A DNA stretch of 64,000 nucleotides from a bacterium (GTDB lineage Bacteria > Actinomycetota > Acidimicrobiia > Acidimicrobiales > CATQHL01), in assembly GCA_026708055.1 (NCBI GenBank), contig JAPOVS010000027.1, forward strand, positions 62,001 to 126,000, written 5' to 3'. Positions 33,958-42,075 of the stretch are shown piece after piece. The position numbers and the translations under genes are program-made. The notes under the pieces are model-generated. The model was not told the origin of the DNA. It searched no databases and saw nothing but the letters and a program-made list of their open reading frames with translations. Position 1 is the first letter of the stretch. The number at the start of each line of letters is the position of its first letter.

Positions 33958-34764
33958 CTAGCCCGCCTCGAAGCCGCCGTCCACGAAGACGGTCTGGCCG
34001 GTCATGTAGTCGCTCGCCGCCGAGGCGAGGTAGATCGCCGGCCCGACCAGGTCCTCGGTCGTTCCCAGCCTTCCCATCGGGATCCGGCTGCGCACCCACG
34101 GCCCGATCTTGGGGTTGTCGAAGATCCCCTGGGCGATGGTCATGGGCGTCTCGTGGTAGCCCGGCGCGATGCAGTTCACGCAGATCGCCTCCTGCGCCCA
34201 CTCCACACCCAGGGACCGCGTGAGCGCCACGACGCCGAGCTTCGAGGCGCCGTACGGGGCGATCTCGGCGATCCCGATCGCCCCCGCGAGGCTGGCGATG
34301 TTGATGATCTTGCCCCGGCCCTCGCTCTCGGCGTCCCGGCCGCCCTGGATCCACAGGCGCGCCACCTCCCGCGAGAGGAAGAAGACGGCCTTGAGGTTGG
34401 GGTTCATGACGGCGTCCCAGTCCTCCTCGGCGAATTCCAGGGCCGGCTTGCGGCGGTTCAGGCCGGCGACGTTGACGAGGATGTCGATGCCCCCCATCCG
34501 CTCGGCGACGGCGGCCGCCAACTCCGCCGGCCGGCCAGCGTGTGTCAGGTCGAAGTCGCCGAACGTCTCCACGTCCGCACAGCCCGCAGCCTGCGCCGCC
34601 GCGGCGTTGGCGTCGAGTTTCTCCTGCGAGCGACCGGTCAGCGCCAGGCGGGCGCCGGCCAATCCCAGGCCGACTCCCAGCGCCTTGCCGATGCCGCCTG
34701 ATCCGCCGGTGACCAGCGCCACCTTGCCGTCCAGCCGGAACATGTCCGCACCTGTCGCACTCAT
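33958..34764 (-). CDS. Short-chain dehydrogenase, gluconate 5-dehydrogenase-like
   Basis: 268 residues. Cofactor loop VTGGSGGIGKALG, NVAG at about 100, catalytic Ser in INIASLAGA and YGASK. Layout and the tail YMTGQTVFVDGGFE match polyol/sugar-acid oxidoreductases such as gluconate 5-dehydrogenase. ATG 34764 has a GGGAG ribosome site; a longer reading from 34794 is less likely. One of three dehydrogenases in the catabolic block; substrate unknown. Confidence 0.86.
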   Translation of the reverse strand: MSATGADMFRLDGKVALVTGGSGGIGKALGVGLGLAGARLALTGRSQEKLDANAAAAQAAGCADVETFGDFDLTHAGRPAELAAAVAERMGGIDILVNVAGLNRRKPALEFAEEDWDAVMNPNLKAVFFLSREVARLWIQGGRDAESEGRGKIINIASLAGAIGIAEIAPYGASKLGVVALTRSLGVEWAQEAICVNCIAPGYHETPMTIAQGIFDNPKIGPWVRSRIPMGRLGTTEDLVGPAIYLASAASDYMTGQTVFVDGGFEAG

Positions 34765-34795
34765 GTTTCTCCCTTTCCTTGTCCGACCCGCCACC

Positions 34796-35557
34796 TCAGG
34801 CGGAGTCGGGTGACTCGATCTCCGGCAGGGCTCGGATGCCCGCCGTCTCGCCGCCGTCCACGGTGAGGATCGCCCCGTTCACGAAGCCGGCCTCCTCCGA
34901 GAGCAGCCACGCCACGGCGGCGGCAACCTCGGAGGGTTGGCCGACCCGTCCTGCGGGGATGCGCGCGTGGACCAGGGGGATCGTCTCGGGGCGCTGCACC
35001 GTCACCTGGATGCGGGTCTCGATCTGGCCGGGGCAGACGATGTTGAACCGGACGTCTGCCCCGAATTCGACGGCCAATGATTGGCCCAGCCCGATCATGG
35101 CCGACTTCGTGGAGGCGTAGATCGCCAGTCCCTCCTCGCCCACCTTGCCGGCCACCGAGGCCACGAACACAACCGAGCCGCGGCCCCTGATGAGACCCGG
35201 CAGCGCCAGCCGGGTCAGCAGGTAGGCGCTGCGCAGGTTGACGTGGTGGGTGCGGTCCCACTCCTCGAGCGTGGTGTCCAGGTAGTCGAGGCGCGTGGCG
35301 TGCCCGACGTTGTTCACGAGGCCGTAGAGCGATCCCTCACCGATCTCGAGGGCGACCTCGGCGGCCCGGCGCACCGACGCCTCATCGGCCGCGTCGCCCT
35401 GTACGAAGACGGCCCCGGGGGAGGACTCCTCGACGCTGCGACCGGCGGCTTCGTCCCGTCCCGTGAATACCACGGGATGGCCGTCGGAGACGAGGCGGGC
35501 AACGCACGCCCGGCCGATTCCCAGGCTGCCGCCGGTCACGATGGTCGTCCCGCTCAC
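34796..35557 (-). CDS. Short-chain dehydrogenase (second of three)
   Basis: 253 residues. VTGGSLGIGRAC, NNVGHA near 90, catalytic VASVAGKVGEEGLAIYASTKSAM (Tyr-x3-Lys as YASTK) and C-terminal GFVNGAILTVDGGET. NAD(P)-dependent dehydrogenase of an alcohol in the locus; substrate not readable. Follows its upstream neighbour by about 40 nt on the same strand and precedes the next dehydrogenase gene by about 30 nt. Confidence 0.86.
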   Translation of the reverse strand: MSGTTIVTGGSLGIGRACVARLVSDGHPVVFTGRDEAAGRSVEESSPGAVFVQGDAADEASVRRAAEVALEIGEGSLYGLVNNVGHATRLDYLDTTLEEWDRTHHVNLRSAYLLTRLALPGLIRGRGSVVFVASVAGKVGEEGLAIYASTKSAMIGLGQSLAVEFGADVRFNIVCPGQIETRIQVTVQRPETIPLVHARIPAGRVGQPSEVAAAVAWLLSEEAGFVNGAILTVDGGETAGIRALPEIESPDSA

Positions 35558-35599
35558 GACTCCCGCACTCCCGCTCGCCCGACCCGTGCCCTGCGACGC

Positions 35600-36436
35600 C
35601 TACTTCAGCAGGGAGCCGCCGTCGACCACCAGCAGCGTGCCGGTGACGAACGAGCTGAGATCCGAGGCCAGGAACAGGACGGCTCGCGCCACGTCGTCGG
35701 CGTCCACCAGCCGCCCCATCGGCACGCGCCCGATGAGCCCGTCCCACTGTGCCTCCACGTCGATCCCCCCGGTGGCTCGCCGTGCGATCTCCTCCTCGAC
35801 GCCCTCGGTGCGGGCGAAGCCGGGGGCCACGGCATTGACCCTGATGCCCTCAGGAGCCAGTTCGAGGGCGAGCGTGCGGGTCAGTCCCTTCACGGCGTGC
35901 TTCGATGCGTCGTAGTGGGCCAGACCCGGCGCCGTCGGTCGCACCCCGTCGATCGAGCTGATGTTCACCACAGAGCCCCGGACCTCCTGGGCGCGGAAGG
36001 CACGAACGGCGGCGCGCGTGAACATGTACGTGCCTTCGAGGTTGACCGCGAAGATGCGGCGGAACTCGGCGAGGTCGAGGGCGTCGACGAGGCGGTTCGA
36101 GAAGATCCCGGCGTTGTTGACAAGGATGTGCAGGCCGCCGAAGGCCCTGAGGGTCTCGGCGACGGCTCGTTCCACGTCGGGCTCGTCGGTGACATCGGCG
36201 GTGATCCCGACAGCCGAGCGGCCGCGCTCCCGCAGGTCGGCGACCACCTGCTGCAGGCGTGTGGCCTGCCGGTCCACGGCGGCGACGGCGGCCCCGGCCT
36301 CGGACAGGCGCTCGACGCAGCGGCGTCCGAAACCCTGGGCGGCACCGGTGACGAGGGCGACCTGCCCGTCGAGGCTGATCAACTCGGTCAGTGGGGTCGT
36401 CTCGGACACGTGCCTCGTCACCCGTTGAGGGGCCAT
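35600..36436 (-). CDS. Short-chain dehydrogenase (third of three)
   Basis: About 278 residues from ATG 36436; GTG 36409, which begins VSETTPLTELISLDGQ and has a GAGG site at better distance, is an alternative. Motifs: VTGAAQGFGRRCVE, NNAGIF, INISSIDGV and YDASK, ending FVTGTLLVVDGGS. Likely a 2- or 3-hydroxy dehydrogenase of the catabolic locus. It follows the GntR regulator gene by 37 nt. Confidence 0.84.
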   Translation of the reverse strand: MAPQRVTRHVSETTPLTELISLDGQVALVTGAAQGFGRRCVERLSEAGAAVAAVDRQATRLQQVVADLRERGRSAVGITADVTDEPDVERAVAETLRAFGGLHILVNNAGIFSNRLVDALDLAEFRRIFAVNLEGTYMFTRAAVRAFRAQEVRGSVVNISSIDGVRPTAPGLAHYDASKHAVKGLTRTLALELAPEGIRVNAVAPGFARTEGVEEEIARRATGGIDVEAQWDGLIGRVPMGRLVDADDVARAVLFLASDLSSFVTGTLLVVDGGSLLK

Positions 36437-36473
36437 GCCTCCGGCCGGCTCCGCCCACCGGGCCCGGGGGTGG

Positions 36474-37166
36474 TCATTGCCGCTTCCTGACGATGTCGAG
36501 CGCGTCGAGGTGAGCCTGCTCGATGTGCTCGCGGGCGGCGGCCAGGTACTCCTCGACGCCTTGCCGCGCCGCCTGTGCGAGGAGGGCGTGATCACGCCAG
36601 GTCTGCTCCGGAACCTCCGAGGTCATGCCGACGAGCACCCGCATGGGTTCGCGCAGCGAGTTCCAGGCGCTGAGCACCCGGGCGTGCCCGGCGGCCTCGT
36701 AGACGGCGGTGTGGAACTCGATGTCGCACTCCGTGACCCGGCGCCAGTCGCTTACCGCCGTGGCCTCGCGCATCTCGTCCACGAGAGAATCGAGGGTCGC
36801 CAGCAGTTGGGGCGACGGCGATTCGAGTGCACGGCGCACCGCCAGTTCCTCCAGCGCCGCTCGCAGCGAGTAGATCTCGTCGACGTCCTGGGCGGACATC
36901 TGCACGACGAACGTCCCGCGCCGGGGCACGCGCACGGCGAGGCCCTCCGTCTCCAGTGCCCGCAGCGCTTCCCGCAGCGGACCCCGGCTCACGTCGAACG
37001 TTCGGGCGAGGTCCACCTCGTTGAGCCGTTGCCCCGGGAGCAACTCGCCGTAGACGATCATCTCCCGCATGCCGTCTCGGACCACCTCCCAGCGATCGCG
37101 CACGTCGATCCTGGTCGAGTTGCCGTTGCCGGCGTGACGAAGCCGCTCGCCCGTCACCGAGGCCAT
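36474..37166 (-). CDS. GntR-family regulator, FCD (FadR/LldR) type
   Basis: 230 residues. N-terminal winged helix with GQRLNEVDLARTFDVSRGPLREALRALE and GLAVRVPRRGTFVV; C-terminal all-helical FCD ligand domain with ALEELAVRRALE, ECDIEFHTAVYEAAGH and RDHALLAQA, which carry the metal/ligand-binding His/Asp/Glu pattern. Such regulators sense carboxylates or sugar acids. It sits within the catabolic block and may bind the palindrome at 44454-44468; this is inference. Start ATG 37166. Confidence 0.88.
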   Translation of the reverse strand: MASVTGERLRHAGNGNSTRIDVRDRWEVVRDGMREMIVYGELLPGQRLNEVDLARTFDVSRGPLREALRALETEGLAVRVPRRGTFVVQMSAQDVDEIYSLRAALEELAVRRALESPSPQLLATLDSLVDEMREATAVSDWRRVTECDIEFHTAVYEAAGHARVLSAWNSLREPMRVLVGMTSEVPEQTWRDHALLAQAARQGVEEYLAAAREHIEQAHLDALDIVRKRQ

Positions 37167-37206
37167 CGGGCGACTCCCTCGTCGGGGCGGGCTTGCGGGA
37201 TGGCGC

Positions 37207-37446
37207 TCAACCCTCCGTCTCCACGGTGCAGAGCACCTCGCCGATCTCGCAGATGTCACCGACGGCCACGAGGATCTCCGTCACGATTCCCGCCGCGGTC
37301 GCTTCGATGGTCACGGTCGTCTTCTCGGTCTCCACCTCGGCGACGGGGTCGCCCTCGGCGATCGGCTGACCCTCGCTCACGAGCAGTTCCATCACCTCCA
37401 CCTCGACTGTCGTCGGACCCATCTTCGGCACGCGGATCTCGGTCAC
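37207..37446 (-). CDS. Free-standing lipoyl-domain protein
   Basis: 79 residues only. A lipoyl/biotinyl fold: IRVPKMGPTTVEVEV, EGDPVAEVETEKTTVTIEA with the modified lysine K42 in ETEKT, and GDICEIGEVLCTV. It resembles the N-terminal lipoyl domain of 2-oxoacid dehydrogenase E2 but lacks the E1-binding and acyltransferase domains. GTG start overlaps the E1 beta stop by 4 nt (GTGA), so the two are coupled. It probably carries the acyl group from E1; the next acceptor is not encoded nearby. Confidence 0.88.
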   Translation of the reverse strand: MTEIRVPKMGPTTVEVEVMELLVSEGQPIAEGDPVAEVETEKTTVTIEATAAGIVTEILVAVGDICEIGEVLCTVETEG

Positions 37447-38423
37447 GGCGTGCTCCCCTCGAGAGTGGCTCTGATCGCCTTCTCAAGCGTCTCGGCCGTC
37501 GGCAGGGCTGCCGCCTCGAGAGGGAGGGAGAACGATATCGGTACGTCGGCGCGGGTGACCCGCTGGATCGGTGCCCGCAAGTCGCCGAAGAGTTCGGTGG
37601 CCGCGAACGCGGCCACCTCGGCGGCGAACCCGCACGTGCGGTTGGCGTCGTCGATGATGGCCAGCCGGCCCGTCTTGGTCACCGAGCGCGCGATCCCACC
37701 GCGGTCCAGCGGGAGGAGGCTGCGAGGGTCCCAGATCTCCAGTTCGATTCCCTCCGTCGCCAACTTGTCGGCGACCTTCAGTGCGACGGGAACCGTGCTC
37801 CCGGCGGCGACAACGGTGACGTCGCCCCCGGAGCGCCGGACGCGCCCGACCCCCAACGGCACGGCGGTGGGCTCGTCGGGCACCTCTGCCCGGCGTCCCT
37901 GGATGAGCGCCGGCGAGAACAGTGCCACCGGATCGTCGTCTCGGATCGCCGACAGCATCAACCCGTAGGCATCGTCGGCCGTGGCGGGGATGACGGTCTT
38001 GACACCGGCGTGCAACAGGTACGGGTAGGGGTGATCGCTGTGCTGCGCGGCGTTCCCGAAGGCGGCGCCCGACGCTGCGAAGACGTACGTGACCGGAACC
38101 TTGAACTCACCCCCGCTCATGAGGTGGAACTTGGCCGCCTGGTTCACGACCTGGTCGAAGGATTGGAAGATCATGGTGTTGATCTGGAACTCCACCACCG
38201 GACGCTTGCCGACCAGCGCGGCCCCGGTGGCGAACCCCACGAATCCCGCTTCGGAGATCGGCGTGTCCTTGACCCGCTCTGCCCCGAACTCCTCGCGCAG
38301 GCCCGTGGTCATGCCGCGCGCCCCGGCCTCCACGTCCTCGCCCAGGACGATCACGTTGTCGTCGCGGATCATCTCGTCGCGCAGGGCCTTGCGCAACGCC
38401 TCGAGATAGCGCAGGCGGGCCAT
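37443..38423 (-). CDS. 2-oxoacid/acetoin dehydrogenase E1, beta subunit
   Basis: 326 residues from ATG 38423 (MARLRYLEALRKALRDEM). Motifs: LGEDVEAGARGMTTGLREEFG, DTPISEAGFVGFATGAA and the C-terminal transketolase part EIWDPRSLLPLD. Together with the alpha subunit it forms a TPP-dependent decarboxylase or C-C cleaving enzyme (pyruvate, branched oxoacid or acetoin type). Start ATG overlaps the alpha stop (TGATG). Substrate class cannot be read; the locus context points to a product of dehydrogenase and aminotransferase steps. Confidence 0.9.
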   Translation of the reverse strand: MARLRYLEALRKALRDEMIRDDNVIVLGEDVEAGARGMTTGLREEFGAERVKDTPISEAGFVGFATGAALVGKRPVVEFQINTMIFQSFDQVVNQAAKFHLMSGGEFKVPVTYVFAASGAAFGNAAQHSDHPYPYLLHAGVKTVIPATADDAYGLMLSAIRDDDPVALFSPALIQGRRAEVPDEPTAVPLGVGRVRRSGGDVTVVAAGSTVPVALKVADKLATEGIELEIWDPRSLLPLDRGGIARSVTKTGRLAIIDDANRTCGFAAEVAAFAATELFGDLRAPIQRVTRADVPISFSLPLEAAALPTAETLEKAIRATLEGSTP

Positions 38424-39460
38424 CAGCTCCCACCCCACGTGTGGCTCGGGAAATCCGCTCCGGTGCCGCTGGCGTACGCGAGGTCCAGCACCTCGGTCGG
38501 CTCGGGCCAGGGGCTGTTGCGGGCGAATGTCACGGACTCTGTGATGAGTGCCTCGACCTCGCCGTCGATGGCCTCCTTGCCGGCGGCGTCGAGGATGCCG
38601 TGCGCGGCGAGGCGTTCGGGCCAGGTCACGAGGGGGTCCCTCTGCCGCCAGGCCTCCATCTCGGTCTCACTGCGGTACTCCACGCCGGTCGCGGCCTCGG
38701 CGGTGTGATGGCCGGAGTACCGGTAGGTGCGGAACTCGACGAACGAGGGCGTGCCGTCGCGGCGGCCCGTGGCGATGCTCTCGCTCATGGCGTCGTGGAC
38801 GGCCCCGGGATCCATGCCGTCGACCGAGCACACGGGCATCCCGACGCCTCCGGCTCGCTCGGTGATCGGGGCGCCGGTCATGTTCGACAGCGGGGTCGTC
38901 ACGGCGTACAGGTTGTTCTCACAGCAGAAGACGACCGGCACCTCCCAGATCACGGCCAGGTTCATCGCCTCGTGCACCACTCCCTGGTTGATGGCGCCGT
39001 CGCCGAAGAAGGCGGCGCAGACCGCGTCGCCGCCGGCTGTCCGGGCCGCCCAGGTGGCGCCCACCGCGATGGGCGTGCCGGCCCCTACGATGCCGTTGGC
39101 GCCGAGGATTCCCAGGTCGGGAGCGCCCACGTGCATCGAGCCGCCCCGGCCCCGGTTGGTGCCGGTGGTGCGTCCCATCAACTCGGCCATGACCCGTGTG
39201 GGGTCGGCGCCCCTGCCGAGAATGTGGCCGTGGCCTCGGTGGGTGCTGGTGAGGTAGTCCTGGGGTCCGAGCGCCGCCGTGACGCCGGCAGCGACCGCTT
39301 CCTGCCCGATCGACTCGTGGACCACGGCTGCGATCTCGTTGTCCTTGACGAGGTCCACGCAGGTCTCCTCGAAACGCCGGATGAGCCGCATGGTGCGGTA
39401 CAGCGAGATCGCCAACTCGGGCTCCAAGCCGATGGCCCCGCCCGTTTCCCGCTCGCTCAC
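38423..39460 (-). CDS. 2-oxoacid/acetoin dehydrogenase E1, alpha subunit
   Basis: 345 residues. The TPP motif is GDGAINQG...CCENN (about 165-200). HRGHGHILGRGADP, MGRTTGTNRGRGGSMH and YSGHHTAEAATGVEYR resemble acetoin dehydrogenase AcoA-type E1 alpha subunits more than PDH. It starts the alpha-beta-lipoyl unit (overlaps TGATG and GTGA). No E2 acyltransferase or E3 is found in the window, so the complex must borrow them or use a different acceptor. Confidence 0.9.
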   Translation of the reverse strand: MSERETGGAIGLEPELAISLYRTMRLIRRFEETCVDLVKDNEIAAVVHESIGQEAVAAGVTAALGPQDYLTSTHRGHGHILGRGADPTRVMAELMGRTTGTNRGRGGSMHVGAPDLGILGANGIVGAGTPIAVGATWAARTAGGDAVCAAFFGDGAINQGVVHEAMNLAVIWEVPVVFCCENNLYAVTTPLSNMTGAPITERAGGVGMPVCSVDGMDPGAVHDAMSESIATGRRDGTPSFVEFRTYRYSGHHTAEAATGVEYRSETEMEAWRQRDPLVTWPERLAAHGILDAAGKEAIDGEVEALITESVTFARNSPWPEPTEVLDLAYASGTGADFPSHTWGGS

Positions 39461-39488
39461 GTTCCTTGCACCGCCCCTCTGTCGCTCG

Positions 39489-40805
39489 CTAGGTGACGAT
39501 GTCGCCGAGCGCGGCGGCCAGCCGGTCGACGCTCTCGTGCACCTCGGCCTCGGTGATGCACAGCGGCGGCGCCACCCGCACCACGTTGCCGAACATGCCG
39601 ACCGCCCCGATGAGCAGGCCTCGCCCGGCGGCTCTGTCGAGCAGTTGCAGGGTGATCTGGCGACTCGGTTCCTTGGTCCCCTTGTCTGCGACGATCTCCA
39701 ACCCCATGACGAGCCCCCGCCCCCGGACGTCGCCCACGAAGGCGCTGCGGTCCTGCACCTCGCGCAGGCGCTCCAGCATCACCGCCCCCATCTTGAAGGC
39801 GTTGTCGACGAGTTGCTCGTCGTCCATGATGCCCAGCACCTCGGTCACGGCCGCCGAGCTGACAGGGTTCCCACCCATCGACGAGCTCATGTCGCCGCGC
39901 TCCAGGGCCCCGAACAGGTCCGCCCGGGCCGCTATCGCCGAGACCGGATAGCCCGAGCCCAGCCCCTTGCCGATGGCCACCACATCGGGTTGCAGGCCGT
40001 CCCATTCGAACGCCCACATCCGGCCCGTGCGCCCGTAGCCGCTCTGCACCTCGTCGGTGCCGAAGAGGATTCCCCGTTGCCGGGCCCAGTTCTGCAGCTC
40101 CGCCAGGTAGCCCTCGGGCGGGAAGATGAAACCGGCCGTGCCCAGGTAGGGCTCCACGATCAGGCCGGCCAGCGATCCGGTGGAGTTGGCGCGCACAGCC
40201 TCGTCGAGGCGGTCCATGCAGTAGTCGATGAGTTCGGCCGGGCCGCCTGCCACCGGGCTGCGATAGGCGTAGGGATAGGGCACCTGGATCACCCCGGGCA
40301 TCGTCGGCCCGAACCCGTGCTTGGTGACGGGCAGGCCACCGAGGGCCGCCGAGGCGGCGGTGCGGCCGTGAAAGGCCCCGTGGAAGCCGATCACCTCATA
40401 CGCGCCGCTGTGGCGCTTCATGAGGCGCATGGTGGCTTCGACGGCCTCGCTGCCCGTGGTCAGGAAGAAGCAGCGGTCCAGGTGGTCCGGCAGATGGGCC
40501 AGCAGCGCCTCCCCGGCCTCCACGCGGCGGCGTGTCGGGAACTCGTAACTGTTGAGCAGGTCGCCGCTGGCCTCCTGTACGGCGGCCACCAGCCTCGGGT
40601 GGGCGTGGCCCACGTTGGTGACCAGCACACCGCTCGTCCAGTCCAGGTACTCGTTGCCGTCGGCGTCCCAGACGGTGACACCGGAGGCCCGCTCCCAGGC
40701 CACCGGCGCCTGGCGGCCGGTCACGGCGCCCTCGACCCGCTCCCAGCGGGCGATGAGTTCGCCCGAGCGAGGACCGGGCACCTGCACCGGCGGACGCTCG
40801 CTCAC
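39489..40805 (-). CDS. Class III aminotransferase
   Basis: 438 residues from GTG 40805 (VSERPPVQVPGPRSGEL). PLP enzyme with DADGNEYLDWTSGVLVTNVGHAHP, TTGSEAVEATMRLMKRHSG, FHGAFHGRT, GTDEVQSGYGRTG and the PLP lysine in AIGKGLGSGYP. Family members act on omega-amino groups such as 4-aminobutyrate, taurine or aminoalcohol-derived amines. In this locus it should add or remove the amino group of an imported compound. An upstream in-frame extension to 41057 overlaps the permease gene and is Ser/Pro-rich, not family-like. Confidence 0.87.
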   Translation of the reverse strand: MSERPPVQVPGPRSGELIARWERVEGAVTGRQAPVAWERASGVTVWDADGNEYLDWTSGVLVTNVGHAHPRLVAAVQEASGDLLNSYEFPTRRRVEAGEALLAHLPDHLDRCFFLTTGSEAVEATMRLMKRHSGAYEVIGFHGAFHGRTAASAALGGLPVTKHGFGPTMPGVIQVPYPYAYRSPVAGGPAELIDYCMDRLDEAVRANSTGSLAGLIVEPYLGTAGFIFPPEGYLAELQNWARQRGILFGTDEVQSGYGRTGRMWAFEWDGLQPDVVAIGKGLGSGYPVSAIAARADLFGALERGDMSSSMGGNPVSSAAVTEVLGIMDDEQLVDNAFKMGAVMLERLREVQDRSAFVGDVRGRGLVMGLEIVADKGTKEPSRQITLQLLDRAAGRGLLIGAVGMFGNVVRVAPPLCITEAEVHESVDRLAAALGDIVT

Positions 40806-40854
40806 GGACCGGCTCCGGCACCCTGGCGGCTTGGAAACGAGCAGGCACCCATGG

Positions 40855-41964
40855 TCAGCCGGCGCCGGCCGCGGTCTCGCCGGACCCGGCGGCGTTGCCC
40901 CGCTGGAGCGACGGGAAACTCCGCCCCTGCCGGCGGCTGGTGACGTGGTCGAGCGCCACCGCCACGATGGTGATGGTGCCGACGAAGACCAACTGCACGC
41001 GATCGCCGGCTCCCAACACAGCGAGGCCGGTGCGCAGTTCGGCGAGCAGCAGGGCACCCAGCAGGGCGCCGATGACGGTCCCTTTGCCTCCCGAGAGGCT
41101 CGAGCCGCCGATCACGACCGCGGCGAAGACAGGGAACGTGAGCCCCAGACCCGATGCGGGCCCGATCGATCCGGTGTAGCTGAAGTCCAGGAGGCCGGCC
41201 AGCCCGGAGGCCAGCGCCGTGATCATCAGGACGATGGACTTGTAGCGCCCCACCTTGAGTGTGGCGGCGGTGGCGGCCTCGGGGTTCTCCCCGATTGCCG
41301 CCAGGCGGAAGCCGAAGACCGTCTTGTGGCGCAACACGTAGAACACGATCGCCACCCCCACCAGCCAGACCACCTGAATCGGGATGCCGAACGGCAACTC
41401 CGACGAGCCGAGGGTCCGGAAGAAGCTGACCTGACCCTCCGGTGGCGGCGTGGCGCTGTACTGGGGATTGAAATTGCCTGCGTTGCCCAGGAAGAGTTCG
41501 ATCCCCTGGGCGATGCTGAACATCCCCAGCGTGGCGATGAACGAGGGGATCCGCAGCACGGTGGTGGCATAGGCGGTGATGCCGCCGGCCGCCAGCATGA
41601 CGCCGAGGGTGATCAGCAGCGCCCAGGCGAGGTGCAGCGAGGTCGGCGCCAGGCCCTCGCCCAGCCAGAACGCCGCCAGCGTGTTCGCCGCCAGCCCGTA
41701 CAGCGCCCCCACCGCCAGGTCCAGCTCGCCGGCCAGCAGCGCCAGCATCTGGGCCATGGCGATGATGCCCAGCGACACCATCGACCGGATCATGGTCAGG
41801 ATGACGCCCAGGCTCAGGAACGCCGGCTTCTGCGTCCAGAAGAACAGCCCGACCAAAACGATGGCCGCCGCCAGACCCGAGGTCCGCCAGAGCAGGCTCC
41901 GGCCGCCGGACGGCGCCGCCGGCGCCGCTCCGACGTGGTCGCCTCTGCTGCCGATGTCCGCCAT
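40855..41964 (-). CDS. ABC transporter permease, RbsC/FrcC type
   Basis: 369 residues with about ten hydrophobic helices. MARLRNO: landmarks are SLGIIAMAQMLALLAGELDLAVG, IPSFIATLGMFSIAQGIELF and AAVVIGGSSLSGGKGTVIGAL, the BPD-transport-2 pattern of monosaccharide importers. Start ATG 41964 with an AGGTG site; GTG 41970 is an alternative. It forms one importer with the binding protein (42076-44343) and the ATPase at 33102. A hairpin at 41992-42021 separates it from the binding-protein gene. Confidence 0.88.
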   Translation of the reverse strand: MADIGSRGDHVGAAPAAPSGGRSLLWRTSGLAAAIVLVGLFFWTQKPAFLSLGVILTMIRSMVSLGIIAMAQMLALLAGELDLAVGALYGLAANTLAAFWLGEGLAPTSLHLAWALLITLGVMLAAGGITAYATTVLRIPSFIATLGMFSIAQGIELFLGNAGNFNPQYSATPPPEGQVSFFRTLGSSELPFGIPIQVVWLVGVAIVFYVLRHKTVFGFRLAAIGENPEAATAATLKVGRYKSIVLMITALASGLAGLLDFSYTGSIGPASGLGLTFPVFAAVVIGGSSLSGGKGTVIGALLGALLLAELRTGLAVLGAGDRVQLVFVGTITIVAVALDHVTSRRQGRSFPSLQRGNAAGSGETAAGAG

Positions 41965-41991
41965 GTGCACCTAGCCGGCCGCTGACCGCGC

Positions 41992-42021
41992 CGGGCGGGC
42001 CCGGTTTCCGGGACCCGCCCG
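41992..42021 (-). terminator. Intercistronic hairpin (attenuating terminator)
   Basis: Arms CGGGCGGG (41992-41999) and CCCGCCCG (42014-42021) with CCGG/CCGG inside the loop. It lies after the binding-protein stop and before the permease start, the usual place for a hairpin that lets more binding protein than permease be made. Confidence 0.6.
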
Positions 42022-42075
42022 ATGCGTCGTTACCGTCGGTGTCTCCTCAGCACCGGATGTCCACCGACCCGATGC

